Shown here piece after piece: positions 8,907-17,725 of a DNA stretch of 64,000 nucleotides. Source of the DNA: Companilactobacillus ginsenosidimutans (GTDB taxonomy: Bacteria > Bacillota > Bacilli > Lactobacillales > Lactobacillaceae); assembly GCF_001050475.1 (NCBI RefSeq), contig NZ_CP012034.1, positions 124,001 to 188,000 on the forward strand, in the 5' to 3' direction. The translations under genes were made by a program, and so were the position numbers. The notes under the pieces are model-generated. The model had not been told where the DNA came from. It saw only the letters and a program-made list of their open reading frames with translations, and did not search any database. How positions within the stretch are numbered: position 1 is the stretch's first letter; the number at the start of each line of letters is the position of its first letter.

Positions 8907-9845
8907 TTGGAAAACACAATAAAAGTTGGAACCCGCAAAAGTAAGCTAGCAGTTTGTCAGACAAAATTAGTAATCAACATGTTGCAAAAAAAATATCCCG
9001 ATAAACAGTTTGAATTGTGCTACATCACGACTGAAGGGGATAAAAATTATTCCACTGATATTAAAATGATTGGTGGAAAAGGTTTGTTCGTTAAAGAAAT
9101 TGAGCAATCATTGATTGATGGAAAAATTGATATTGCGGTTCATAGTTTAAAAGACTTGTTACCAACTACTCCTGAAGGCTTGTTATTATCGGGAATTCCT
9201 AAACGTGATTCTCCATTTGATTGTTTGATTACAACAAAAGAACTTCACTCAATCGCAGATATTCCTAAGGGCGCCAAGATTGGCACAAGCAGTATACGCA
9301 GGACAGCTCAACTCCATCATCTGAGGTCTGATATTGAAGTTGTTCCAATTCGAGGAAACTTAGACACACGAATCCGTAAAATTGATGAGCTTAATCTGTT
9401 TGGTGTCATAGTTGCTGAGGCCGGTAAGAACCGTTTGCAAGTTGATATTGGTAGTCATCATACATTCAGCTTGCATGACCAAATATTACCTGCATCTGGG
9501 CAAGGTGCTTTGGCGTTAGAATCCCGAGCTGATGATGAAGTGATAAATGGCATTATTAAATCCATTGATGATGTTGACACGAGATTATCAGTTAAGTTGG
9601 AACGACAACTTTTGGCAGCCTTTGGTGGAAGTTGTAATTTCCCAGTTGGAAGTTATGCGCATGTCGATGGTTCAAACGTCACCTTACATGCAATGATTTC
9701 ATCTTATGATGGATCTGAATGGTATGAAACGACTGCTACAAAGCCAGTTTCTGAGAGTAACGATTTAGGCAATGAAGTTGCACAGGAATTGCTGAATAGT
9801 GGGGCAACAAAAATTATTAAAGAAATAGAAGGAAGTAATAACTAA
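8907..9845 (+). CDS. hemC: Hydroxymethylbilane synthase (porphobilinogen deaminase)
   Basis: HemC polymerises four porphobilinogens. The protein begins [19 protein letters not shown], contains [32 protein letters not shown] and [10 protein letters not shown], and the cofactor-binding Cys lies in [14 protein letters not shown] placed the start at TTG 8907 because AAGGAG (8895-8900) sits 6 nt upstream; an ATG at 8889 in frame lies inside hemA and has no ribosome site. That gives 312 aa, the usual length. It overlaps hemB by one base. Confidence 0.93.
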   Translation: MENTIKVGTRKSKLAVCQTKLVINMLQKKYPDKQFELCYITTEGDKNYSTDIKMIGGKGLFVKEIEQSLIDGKIDIAVHSLKDLLPTTPEGLLLSGIPKRDSPFDCLITTKELHSIADIPKGAKIGTSSIRRTAQLHHLRSDIEVVPIRGNLDTRIRKIDELNLFGVIVAEAGKNRLQVDIGSHHTFSLHDQILPASGQGALALESRADDEVINGIIKSIDDVDTRLSVKLERQLLAAFGGSCNFPVGSYAHVDGSNVTLHAMISSYDGSEWYETTATKPVSESNDLGNEVAQELLNSGATKIIKEIEGSNN

Positions 9846-10828
9846 TGATTAAATTTGATCGTCACCGTCGTCTAAGAACAAGCGCTGCTATGCGTGATTT
9901 GGTAAGAGAAACTCATGTTTTAAAAACTGATTTGATTCAACCTGTATTTATTGAAGATGGATTGAATGGCAAAACTGAAATTTCATCAATGCCAGGAGTA
10001 TTCCACTTTGGTATGGATTCGGTCTTAGATGAAATCAAGGAAATTGTTGATGATGGAATTCAAGCAATCATCTTGTTTGGTCTTCCAAAAGATGAAGATA
10101 AGGATGAATTCGGAACTGGTGCTTGGAGTGACGATGGTATCGTTCAACAAGCTACACGTCTAATTAAGAAAAATTATCCCGATTTAATTGTCATTGCTGA
10201 CTGCTGTATGTGTGAATATACATCAACAGGTCACTGTGGAATTGTCCGCGATGGATATGTCCAAAATGATGAATCTCTCAAGTACATTGCTAGAACTGCT
10301 GTTAGTCAAGCTAAAGCTGGTGCTGACATTATTGCACCATCAAATGCAATGGATGGATATGTTGCTGCAATTCGTGAAGGACTAGATAACGAAAACCTAA
10401 TTAATGTTCCTATCATGTCATACGCTGTTAAATATGCTTCAAGTTTCTATGGCCCATTCCGTGATGCCGCAAATTCCTCACCTAAATTTGGTGACAGAAA
10501 GTCATACCAAATGGATCCTGCTAATCGCTTGGATGCTATGCGTGAAACAATTAGTGACGAAAATGAAGGTGCTGACTTTGTAATGGTTAAACCTTCAATG
10601 GCATTTTTGGATGTTATGCGTGAAGTTAAAGATCAAACTAAGTTACCATTAGTTGCTTACAACGTTTCAGGTGAATACTCAATGATTAAGGCTGCTGCAC
10701 AAAATGGTTGGATTGATGAACAAAGTGTCGTTTATGAAACACTAACTTCAATGAAACGTGCCGGTGCTGATTTAATCATCACTTACTTTGCAAAAGACTT
10801 TGCTAACTACTTAGATAATCAAAAATAA
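9845..10828 (+). CDS. hemB: Porphobilinogen synthase (delta-aminolevulinate dehydratase)
   Basis: HemB condenses two 5-aminolevulinate molecules. The 327-aa sequence shows the zinc-type metal site, Cys121, Cys123 and Cys131 in [13 protein letters not shown], and both Schiff-base lysine regions, [18 protein letters not shown] and [13 protein letters not shown]. The [17 protein letters not shown] segment is also typical. The ATG overlaps the hemC TAA by one base; hemL starts 15 bp downstream with GGGGG before it. Confidence 0.95.
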   Translation: MIKFDRHRRLRTSAAMRDLVRETHVLKTDLIQPVFIEDGLNGKTEISSMPGVFHFGMDSVLDEIKEIVDDGIQAIILFGLPKDEDKDEFGTGAWSDDGIVQQATRLIKKNYPDLIVIADCCMCEYTSTGHCGIVRDGYVQNDESLKYIARTAVSQAKAGADIIAPSNAMDGYVAAIREGLDNENLINVPIMSYAVKYASSFYGPFRDAANSSPKFGDRKSYQMDPANRLDAMRETISDENEGADFVMVKPSMAFLDVMREVKDQTKLPLVAYNVSGEYSMIKAAAQNGWIDEQSVVYETLTSMKRAGADLIITYFAKDFANYLDNQK

Positions 10829-10843
10829 TTTTGGGGGATAATA

Positions 10844-12133
10844 ATGACTAGTTTTGAAAATTCAATTGCAGCTTACAAAGAAGCTGTTAAATTAATGCCA
10901 GGTGGGGTTAATAGTCCAGTCCGTGCATATAAGAACGTTGACATGGATCCAATTTTTATCGAACGAGGTAAAAATCAAAATCTCTATGACATCGATGGAA
11001 ATTCATACATTGATTATGTTTTGTCATGGGGACCATTAATTCTTGGACACGCTGACGATACAGTTATTGCTGCATTGAAAGATACAATCGACAAAGGAAC
11101 AAGTTTTGGAGCTCCAACATTATTGGAAACAAAGATTGCTAAGTTAGTTCAAAAATTTGTTCCTTCAATGGAAATGATGCGCATGGTTTCTTCAGGTACT
11201 GAAGCCACTATGAGTGCAGTTCGACTTGCTCGTGGATACACTAAGCGCGACAAAATTGTTAAATTTATCGGTTGTTATCATGGTCACTCTGACTCATTAC
11301 TAGTTGATGCCGGTTCTGGTATGGCTACATTTGATATCAATACTTCTCCTGGTGTACCAAAGAACGTTGCTCTCGAAACATATACAGTTCCATATAATGA
11401 TGAAGCCGCTATTACAGACTTATTCAAACGTCATGGTGACGAAATTGCTGGTGTTATCGTTGAGCCAGTTGCCGGTAATATGGGATTTGTTCCTGGTCAC
11501 GAATCATTCTTGAAGACACTACGTAAATTGACTGAAGATTATGGCTCAGTGCTAATCTTTGATGAAGTTATGAGTGGATTCAGATGTGACATGAAGGGTG
11601 CACAACACTTGTATGGCATCACTCCAGACTTGACTACTTTAGGGAAAGTTATTGGTGGTGGACTACCAGTTGGAACTTTTGGGGGAAAACGTGAAATCAT
11701 GAAGAATATTACTCCTGATGGCAAGGTTTACCACGCAGGAACATTATCAGGTAACCCATTAGCTATGATGGCTGGTATCAAGACTTTGGAACAACTCAAT
11801 GAAGAAAAATACGCTGACATGTCAGCAAAATTAGACAGATTATGTACGGCTCTTAAAGCAGCCGCAGACAAAAATGGAGTTCCATTTACAATTCGCCACC
11901 GCGGTACAATGTGGGGCTACTTCTTCAATAATGGTCCAGTTGAAAACTTTGATGATGTACAAAAGTCTGACAAAGAGTACTTCACAAGATTTTTCCAATA
12001 TGTCATTAAACGTGGAATTTACCTTGCACCATCACCTTATGAAACAAGCTTTATTTCAACAAAACATACTGATGCTGATATTGATAAAACAATTGAAGTG
12101 TTCAGTGATGCTTTTGCTAATGTCCAAAAATAA
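10844..12133 (+). CDS. hemL: Glutamate-1-semialdehyde 2,1-aminomutase
   Basis: This 429-aa PLP enzyme converts glutamate-1-semialdehyde to 5-aminolevulinate. Visible features are [15 protein letters not shown], the substrate loop [27 protein letters not shown], the [12 protein letters not shown] motif, DEVMSGFR for PLP, and the PLP lysine in [13 protein letters not shown]. It is the fourth early-tetrapyrrole gene in the block, completing glutamyl-tRNA to hydroxymethylbilane together with hemA, hemC and hemB. Confidence 0.95.
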   Translation: MTSFENSIAAYKEAVKLMPGGVNSPVRAYKNVDMDPIFIERGKNQNLYDIDGNSYIDYVLSWGPLILGHADDTVIAALKDTIDKGTSFGAPTLLETKIAKLVQKFVPSMEMMRMVSSGTEATMSAVRLARGYTKRDKIVKFIGCYHGHSDSLLVDAGSGMATFDINTSPGVPKNVALETYTVPYNDEAAITDLFKRHGDEIAGVIVEPVAGNMGFVPGHESFLKTLRKLTEDYGSVLIFDEVMSGFRCDMKGAQHLYGITPDLTTLGKVIGGGLPVGTFGGKREIMKNITPDGKVYHAGTLSGNPLAMMAGIKTLEQLNEEKYADMSAKLDRLCTALKAAADKNGVPFTIRHRGTMWGYFFNNGPVENFDDVQKSDKEYFTRFFQYVIKRGIYLAPSPYETSFISTKHTDADIDKTIEVFSDAFANVQK

Positions 12134-12142
12134 GAGGGAATT

Positions 12143-12883
12143 ATGACCACAATAAGCCATCAATATCGAGATTTAACTATTACACCTATTTCTGATCAAG
12201 AAGATATCGTAGTAAGCTGTGATGTCAGCGCTGGATTTGGTAATCGTGAATATGACATCGTCAAATGTTCACCAGAAATATCAGTCTCACTAACGTTACG
12301 AACAGCTATGCTGGAACTGATTTCATATGGAGCCGAACCTATGACAGTTGTCGACACATTGAGTGTTGAATACAATCCGACTGGGAAGAGAATTATTGCT
12401 CAGATGAAAAAAGACATGGTTGAAATGGGCTTTCCTGATATTGCGATAAATGGTAGTACAGAAGATAACCTCGATATTCAAATGACTAGTGTGAGTGTGA
12501 CCGTGGTTGGCCGTGCTCGTCATAAGAGTCCATCAACATTTAAAAATCTTTCGGTATTTCAATTGGGAAATCCATATATGGGTAATGAAGTATTAGCTAA
12601 TCTACATTCAATTTTTCCAGTTAGAGATGCCATTGATTTGAGAAAGAATAATTCCGTAGTAGATATGATTCCAGTAGGGTCAAAGGGAATCGAATATGAG
12701 CTTGGCGTGTTAACTGAAACTCATGATTCAAAGCTCGAACTGGATTCACACATAGATCATGACGAAATAAATAAGACTGCCGGTCCGTCGACAGTTTTAT
12801 TAGTTGCTGTCGATGAGTCACTTGAAAAAAGTTTTTCTAGTTTCAATCCAGATTTGAAACATGTCGCATGGTTGAGGAAATAA
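12143..12883 (+). CDS. PurM/AIR-synthase-related protein, probable alpha-ribazole kinase (CblS-like)
   Basis: The 246-aa protein has the two-part layout of the PurM/ThiL/HypE/SelD ATP-using superfamily: an N-terminal substrate segment with LRTAMLELISYGAEPMTVVD, which resembles the 'AINDLAAMGA.P' stretch of that fold, and a second half with TSVSVTVVGRARH and FQLGNPYMGNEV. In Listeria and Geobacillus an AIR-synthase-related kinase (CblS) phosphorylates alpha-ribazole for lower-ligand attachment. Position between hemL and cobU-cobS-cobC makes that role the best inference here, but no residue proves the substrate. It is not a purine biosynthesis gene by context. Confidence 0.6.
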   Translation: MTTISHQYRDLTITPISDQEDIVVSCDVSAGFGNREYDIVKCSPEISVSLTLRTAMLELISYGAEPMTVVDTLSVEYNPTGKRIIAQMKKDMVEMGFPDIAINGSTEDNLDIQMTSVSVTVVGRARHKSPSTFKNLSVFQLGNPYMGNEVLANLHSIFPVRDAIDLRKNNSVVDMIPVGSKGIEYELGVLTETHDSKLELDSHIDHDEINKTAGPSTVLLVAVDESLEKSFSSFNPDLKHVAWLRK

Positions 12884-12884
12884 T

Positions 12885-13475
12885 ATGGAACATTTAATTA
12901 TGGTTACCGGTGGCTCTCGAAGTGGCAAATCAGAGTTTGCCGAAAATTTATATAGTCGTGATCAAGAAGTTTGTTACATAGCAACTGGAATGGTCAATCT
13001 TTCTGATGCTGAAATGACTGACAGAATTCACAGGCATCAAGAGCGTCGTTCTGATATTTGGACAACCGAAGAAAGATATCATCACATTGCTCATTATATG
13101 GATAATTCGAAAATTGAATATTTTTTGTTGGACGATGCAACCAATATGATTACTAATTTATTTTTCGACTGGGTGAATCTTCAAGTTGAGGATCATCCAA
13201 AGGATTTTGATGATTATGTAGAAAATATGACTAGTAAAGACATAGATATTGTTTCCGGCCTTATCATGCAACAGTGGAACAATATCATTGAAATTAATAG
13301 CCGTCGCAACAAGACGTTAGTTGTTGTAACTAATGAAGTAGGGTTAGGGATAGTTCCTGCAAACAAGCTATCACGTGTATTACGAGATATTTATGGAGAT
13401 GCCAACAAACTAATTGCCAGTTGTGCAGATGAAGTTTGGTTTGTTGTCAGTGGTATTCCGAAAAAAATTAAGTAG
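12885..13475 (+). CDS. cobU: Adenosylcobinamide kinase / adenosylcobinamide-phosphate guanylyltransferase
   Basis: CobU phosphorylates adenosylcobinamide and then transfers GMP to it. The 196-aa protein has the P-loop GGSRSGKS at 9-16, the RIHRHQERRSDIWTTEE segment with the guanylylation His region, and the conserved VVTNEVGLGIVPANKLSRVLRDI stretch and VVSGIPKKI tail. Start ATG is 1 bp after the preceding stop. The next gene, cobS, begins 10 bp past its stop. Confidence 0.94.
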   Translation: MEHLIMVTGGSRSGKSEFAENLYSRDQEVCYIATGMVNLSDAEMTDRIHRHQERRSDIWTTEERYHHIAHYMDNSKIEYFLLDDATNMITNLFFDWVNLQVEDHPKDFDDYVENMTSKDIDIVSGLIMQQWNNIIEINSRRNKTLVVVTNEVGLGIVPANKLSRVLRDIYGDANKLIASCADEVWFVVSGIPKKIK

Positions 13476-13485
13476 AGGTAAGGCT

Positions 13486-14241
13486 TTGATAACATCGTTG
13501 ATTTTATATGGACAATTTTTTACTCGAATTCCAATTCCTGTACCGATTGATGAACCTCAAGAAAAATTTAACAAGGGAATTCAATACTTAACGCTTTTCG
13601 GACTAATATTAGGAGCCTTAGAAGCATTGGTATTCTGGGGATTAAGCTTTGCTTTCCCAACATGGCTTTGCTGGATATTTCTCTTAGTTATTGATGGAAT
13701 GATTACTGGTGGATTTCATCTTGATGCCTTAGCTGACACCGCTGATGGGATGTTCAGTTCTCGCAACAAAGAAAAAATGTACGAAATAATGAAAGACAGT
13801 CGTTTGGGTACGATGGGTGCATTAGCATTAATTTATTATTATCTCATCATGATAGGCACAACTTATTTTATAAGTGGTCATTTAAGTGTTTTGCAAAATG
13901 TCTTTCTCGCGGCAATCACAATTATGAATACCAAGACTGGTATTTCACTTATCTTTCTTAGAATTACTAATTCTAAGAAAGAAAAGGGCCTGTTAAAAAG
14001 TTGGGGAGAAATCGCTCCATGGCGTGCTATTGGTAGTCAAATTTTTGCAGTTATTGTTATTTTTCTAGCCCTTAATTGGAAAGGCTTAATAGCATATGTA
14101 GCGGCTGCATTATTCGTACTGGTGTATAAACATTGGATCAACAAGCAATTAGGTGGATTCACAGGTGACACTTTAGGTGCCTATGCCAGCATCTGCCAAG
14201 CAATATTTCTAATAATCTTCGCCGCGGTGGTAAAACTATGA
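13486..14241 (+). CDS. cobS: Adenosylcobinamide-GDP ribazoletransferase (cobalamin synthase)
   Basis: CobS is a polytopic membrane enzyme that joins adenosylcobinamide-GDP with alpha-ribazole(-phosphate). The start region LILYGQFFTRIPIPVP, the catalytic acidic motif GGFHLDALADTADGMFSSR with MKDSRLGTMGALAL, and the C-terminal GGFTGDTLGAYASICQ are all diagnostic. TTG 13486 is preferred because GAGGTAAGG spans 13475-13483 just upstream; an in-frame ATG 24 codons earlier lies inside cobU. Length 251 aa is normal. Confidence 0.92.
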   Translation: MITSLILYGQFFTRIPIPVPIDEPQEKFNKGIQYLTLFGLILGALEALVFWGLSFAFPTWLCWIFLLVIDGMITGGFHLDALADTADGMFSSRNKEKMYEIMKDSRLGTMGALALIYYYLIMIGTTYFISGHLSVLQNVFLAAITIMNTKTGISLIFLRITNSKKEKGLLKSWGEIAPWRAIGSQIFAVIVIFLALNWKGLIAYVAAALFVLVYKHWINKQLGGFTGDTLGAYASICQAIFLIIFAAVVKL

Positions 14242-14840
14242 AATTAGTTTTAGCTAGACACGGTGAAACAGAGTGGAATTTACAAAAAAAGTTTTATGGA
14301 ACTTCCGATGTAAAACTTGACCAAAAAGGTCTTTATCAAGCTAATCACTTGGCGTCAACGTTAAAAAATAATAAGTGGCAATTTGATATTGGATATTGCA
14401 GTGGCTTAATTCGCACACTCCAAACTATCAAACCATGTCTGTCAGGGAACACTCAGGTAATTCAACTCCCTGATCTAAACGAAAAAGGTTTTGGTAAATG
14501 GGAGGGTCTAGATGCTAATGAGATAGAGGCGGCCTATCCGATCGAATGGCAGAAGTGGTTGAATCAACCTTTTGACTATATTCCACCTGAAGCTCAGGAC
14601 TTTTATCAGTTTTCTGATCATGTAAAAAAAGCTATTAATCAAATTATTGATGATAGTATTAAAAATGATTATCAAACTATTTTAGTGGTTGCTCATCTCG
14701 GTGTCTTGCGAGTGATTGACCAATACTTATTGAATGACACTCATGAATTTTGGAATATTCACTTTGATGCCGGATATTACACCGAATTCAGTAGTGATGA
14801 CGGACAAAATTTTAAGCTAATTCAAAGAAATGTAGGGTGA
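14238..14840 (+). CDS. cobC: Alpha-ribazole phosphatase, histidine phosphatase family (CobC)
   Basis: The N-terminal LVLARHGETEWN carries the phosphohistidine RHG motif (Arg7-His8), the second active-site His is in VVAHLGVLR, and the acid in PDLNEKGFGKWEG. It removes the 5' phosphate from alpha-ribazole phosphate or cobamide phosphate. Position after cobS supports CobC over a generic phosphoglycerate-mutase-like phosphatase. It overlaps cobS by 4 bp; the next gene starts 4 bp after it. Confidence 0.88.
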   Translation: MKLVLARHGETEWNLQKKFYGTSDVKLDQKGLYQANHLASTLKNNKWQFDIGYCSGLIRTLQTIKPCLSGNTQVIQLPDLNEKGFGKWEGLDANEIEAAYPIEWQKWLNQPFDYIPPEAQDFYQFSDHVKKAINQIIDDSIKNDYQTILVVAHLGVLRVIDQYLLNDTHEFWNIHFDAGYYTEFSSDDGQNFKLIQRNVG

Positions 14841-14844
14841 TTTA

Positions 14845-15552
14845 ATGGCAACATTGATTACTTATCCAGAAGACAAATTTGATGAACAAATGTTAGCGGG
14901 TCTCGATAAATGGAGTCCGCTTTTTTTGCCATTGAAGCGTATAGAGTATCAACAATGGACCAAGTCGGACTACAAAACTATTGACCAGTCCGATTGCATC
15001 GTTGTCACCAGTATGTTGGCAATACAAGCATTGTTAAAATCTGATATATCGACCGATAAGCGAGTTGCGGTGCTGAGCGATAAAGCAGCTAAACTGTTAA
15101 GAAGCTTTCATTTTACTAACCTAATTATTTCTGACGTAGAAAATAGGCAATCATTAATTAAGAAGCTTGACGATGAATTCACCAGTCAAAACGAACTTGT
15201 ATTTTTAAAAAGTAACCTTGCTGCTGATTTGTTTGTTAATGCGCATGTTAATAATATTCTTGCATATAAAAATGTTTGGACAGATGTGGACCGTGATAAA
15301 GCACTAAGAAAAATTGGTAGTTCTGATTTTACAAAGGTTTTGATAACGAGTCCTTCGGCATTTTATCGTTTTGAAGAAATCGAAGAAATTATCCCGATGC
15401 AATTTATGTCTGCTAAATACTACACTTTAGGACCATCTACTCAAAAGGTGATGCAAAGTCTAGGATTTGATGCGTACGCTCCTGCTCACGAACGTAATGT
15501 CTTGAAACAGGTTGTCTTGAAAATGACTAGGGAGGGTAATATAAATGGCTAA
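14845..15552 (+). CDS. hemD: Uroporphyrinogen-III synthase (stand-alone HemD)
   Basis: This 235-aa protein has the HemD two-lobe pattern: an N-terminal lobe with DCIVVTSMLAIQALL, a middle LVFLKSNLAADLF and a C-terminal VLITSPSAFYRFEEI and YYTLGPSTQKVMQSLGFDAYAPA, the last being the usual 'G..T...L...G' ending. It cyclises hydroxymethylbilane to uroporphyrinogen III. It is the second HemD-like unit in this operon besides the C-terminal half of CobA-HemD, and overlaps the flavodoxin gene by 8 bp. Confidence 0.85.
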   Translation: MATLITYPEDKFDEQMLAGLDKWSPLFLPLKRIEYQQWTKSDYKTIDQSDCIVVTSMLAIQALLKSDISTDKRVAVLSDKAAKLLRSFHFTNLIISDVENRQSLIKKLDDEFTSQNELVFLKSNLAADLFVNAHVNNILAYKNVWTDVDRDKALRKIGSSDFTKVLITSPSAFYRFEEIEEIIPMQFMSAKYYTLGPSTQKVMQSLGFDAYAPAHERNVLKQVVLKMTREGNING

Positions 15553-15988
15553 AGCACTGATCGTTTATGCAACAATTACAGGAAATAATCAAATGGTCGC
15601 CGACATTTTGGCTGATCAGCTTGATGAACTCGGAGTCGATGCTGTGGAAACGGAGATGAGCCAGACTGATCCATCTGATTTTCAAGATTATGATATTTGT
15701 ATTGTCTGTGTATATACCTATGATGAAGGTGCATTGCCTGAAGAGGGAATGGACTTTTTTGAAGACCTAGCAGATACAGATTTGACCGGAAAATATTATA
15801 CCGTCCTAGGGTCTGGAGATACATACTATGGAAAGTTTTATAATGTTGCCGTTGATAAATTCGACAAACAATTTGCTTCCACGGGTGCAAAGTTAGCAAC
15901 CGATTGTCTTAAAATTGAGTTAGAACCTGATGAGTATGATATTATGAATATTGCTAAAGTAGCGAAAGAAATATCAACAAAATTATAA
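15545..15988 (+). CDS. Flavodoxin
   Basis: A 147-aa short-chain flavodoxin with the FMN phosphate loop YATITGNNQMVAD near the N-terminus, an acidic middle and the VYTYDEGALPEEGMDFF and VLGSGDTYYGKFYN flavin-contact segments. Sitting between hemD and the adenosyltransferase, it is a plausible electron donor for reducing Co(II) to Co(I) before adenosylation or for reductive corrin steps; that role is inferred from context. Confidence 0.9.
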   Translation: MAKALIVYATITGNNQMVADILADQLDELGVDAVETEMSQTDPSDFQDYDICIVCVYTYDEGALPEEGMDFFEDLADTDLTGKYYTVLGSGDTYYGKFYNVAVDKFDKQFASTGAKLATDCLKIELEPDEYDIMNIAKVAKEISTKL

Positions 15989-16005
15989 TATTGCGAGGCA
16001 AATCA

Positions 16006-16575
16006 ATGAAAATATATACAAGAACTGGTGATAAAGGTAAGACTAGAATTATCGGAAACGACGTCATGTTTAAATCTGACAAACGTGTTACTGCCTATGG
16101 TTCAGTTGATGAATTGAACTCACTAGTTGGTATGGATATCGCCAATTTAAGTGATAAAACAAAGGTATTTGCTGAAGAACTAACTGAGATTCAACAATTG
16201 TTATTTGACTGTGGAACTGACTTAGCCATTTCACAAAATGATACAAAGCATGAATTTATTTTTACAGAAGATCACAAATATGTTGATTGGTTGGAAAAGA
16301 AAATCGATGAATATACCGAAAAAGTACCCAAGACGCAGAAGTTCATTCTACCTGGTGGATCGAAAACAGCTTCATCATTGCACTACACAAGAACTGTAAC
16401 TAGAAGAGCTGAAAGACAAATTGTTTCATTGATTCAAGACGAACCTATTAACGATTATGTCTTGAAATTTATCAATAGACTGTCAGATTACTTCTTTGCC
16501 GCTGCTAGATACGCCAATGTATTAGATGGTGTCGAAGATATTCAATATCGTAACAGTAAACCAGTATTCAGATAA
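16006..16575 (+). CDS. ATP:cob(I)alamin adenosyltransferase, PduO type
   Basis: The protein attaches the adenosyl group to Co(I) corrinoids. KIYTRTGDKGKTRIIG at the N-terminus holds the ATP-binding TGDKG motif, followed by AYGSVDELNSLVG, ILPGGSKTASSLHYTRTVTRRAERQ and a C-terminal NRLSDYFFAAARYAN, all typical of the PduO trimeric family. ATG 16006 has GAGG 7 nt upstream; the frame is also open from a TTG at 15991. Length 189 aa is normal. It is the last gene before a strong terminator and closes the cobamide operon. Confidence 0.93.
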   Translation: MKIYTRTGDKGKTRIIGNDVMFKSDKRVTAYGSVDELNSLVGMDIANLSDKTKVFAEELTEIQQLLFDCGTDLAISQNDTKHEFIFTEDHKYVDWLEKKIDEYTEKVPKTQKFILPGGSKTASSLHYTRTVTRRAERQIVSLIQDEPINDYVLKFINRLSDYFFAAARYANVLDGVEDIQYRNSKPVFR

Positions 16576-16580
16576 GAATC

Positions 16581-16617
16581 AAAAGGAGAAAGGCATAATT
16601 AGCTTGTTTCCTTTTTT
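16581..16617 (+). terminator. Intrinsic terminator of the cobamide operon
   Basis: A stem with arms 16581-16594 and 16602-16615 (AAAAGGAGA pairing with TTTCCTTTT, one mismatch, two G-U pairs) has a 7-nt loop and runs into six T at 16612-16617. It begins 6 bp after the adenosyltransferase stop. Confidence 0.75.
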
Positions 16618-16771
16618 ATTAGTCAGCTCGTAACAGAGTCATAGAAGTTATAGTCTAATATGGATTGACATTTCAAGAGTCTATAAATGAATCTGATAAA
16701 CCAGTATGTTACTATTAATTTACTTTATTAAATATTCGTTTCAGGTATCAATTAATTCTGAGGGGATTAAA

Positions 16772-17725
16772 ATGATTAAATTCGAGGATGTCACTAAGGT
16801 ATACGGTGATCAGACAGTCTTGAAAGACTTAGACTTGACCATCAACGCCGGCGAGCTTTTCGTGCTTGTCGGTCCCAGTGGTAGTGGAAAAACTACTTCT
16901 GTCAAAATGATAAATCAATTGATTAAACCGACTTCGGGGAAAATTGAAATCGATGGTAAGAATATAAACGACTATGACTTACAACAATTACGTTTAGGAA
17001 TGGGCTATGTATTACAGAACATTGCACTATTTCCAAACTTAAATATTCAAGAAAATATTGGCATTCAGCTGGAGGAATTGAAAGTTCCTAAGGAAAAACG
17101 TATTGCTCGTGCCAGAGATTTATTGAATCAAGTTGGCTTGGATCCGGATTTATACGCAACTAGAATGCCAGATGAATTGTCTGGTGGCGAACAGCAGCGG
17201 GTTGGTATTGTTAGAGCACTTGCCACGAATCCAAACATTATCTTAATGGACGAAGCGTTCAGTGCACTTGATCCAATTTCAAGAACTCAATTGCAGGACA
17301 TCCTTTTGGATTTACATTCGAAAGCTGACTACAATATGACGATTGTTTTCGTTACTCATGATATGAGAGAGGCATTGCGACTAGGTTCTAGAATTGCCGT
17401 GATCAAAGATGGTGAATTACAGCAGGTTGGGACTCAAGAAGAAATAATGAACAAACCAGCCAATGAATTTGTCGAAAGCTTTTTTGAAAAAGTGCAAGAT
17501 CAAGAGGTTGCCACTGTGGGTAAAATTATTATTCAAGGTTATGGTCAAAAGGTGGACAATCCTAGCAATGCAACGAGAGTCGAATTTGACTCTGAAATAC
17601 CGGAACTAATTGCTACTTTGCGAAAGCATGAAAGAGTGACAGTCGAATTTCACGATGCAAACTATATCCTCAAGCTCGATGATGTCTTAGATTTCATCGA
17701 GAACAAGGAGGCTGCCGTTGAATAA
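16772..17725 (+). CDS. ABC transporter ATP-binding protein, quaternary-amine/osmoprotectant type
   Basis: A 317-aa ATPase of the OpuCA/ProV family: Walker A GPSGSGKTTS, signature LSGGEQQRVGIVRAL, Walker B ILMDEAFSALD and the HDMREAL switch. The C-terminal ~70 residues resemble a single degenerate CBS-like regulatory region, shorter than the tandem CBS pair of OpuCA. ATG 16772 was chosen (AGGGG at 16761-16765); the frame is open 22 codons upstream without support. It overlaps the permease gene by 8 bp and powers it. Substrate cannot be read from the ATPase. Confidence 0.9.
   Translation: MIKFEDVTKVYGDQTVLKDLDLTINAGELFVLVGPSGSGKTTSVKMINQLIKPTSGKIEIDGKNINDYDLQQLRLGMGYVLQNIALFPNLNIQENIGIQLEELKVPKEKRIARARDLLNQVGLDPDLYATRMPDELSGGEQQRVGIVRALATNPNIILMDEAFSALDPISRTQLQDILLDLHSKADYNMTIVFVTHDMREALRLGSRIAVIKDGELQQVGTQEEIMNKPANEFVESFFEKVQDQEVATVGKIIIQGYGQKVDNPSNATRVEFDSEIPELIATLRKHERVTVEFHDANYILKLDDVLDFIENKEAAVE

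Noticed and set aside
12143..12883. Phosphoribosylformylglycinamidine cyclo-ligase (purM) as a purine gene
   Set aside because: It is shorter than PurM and embedded in the cobamide operon, so only the fold is shared.
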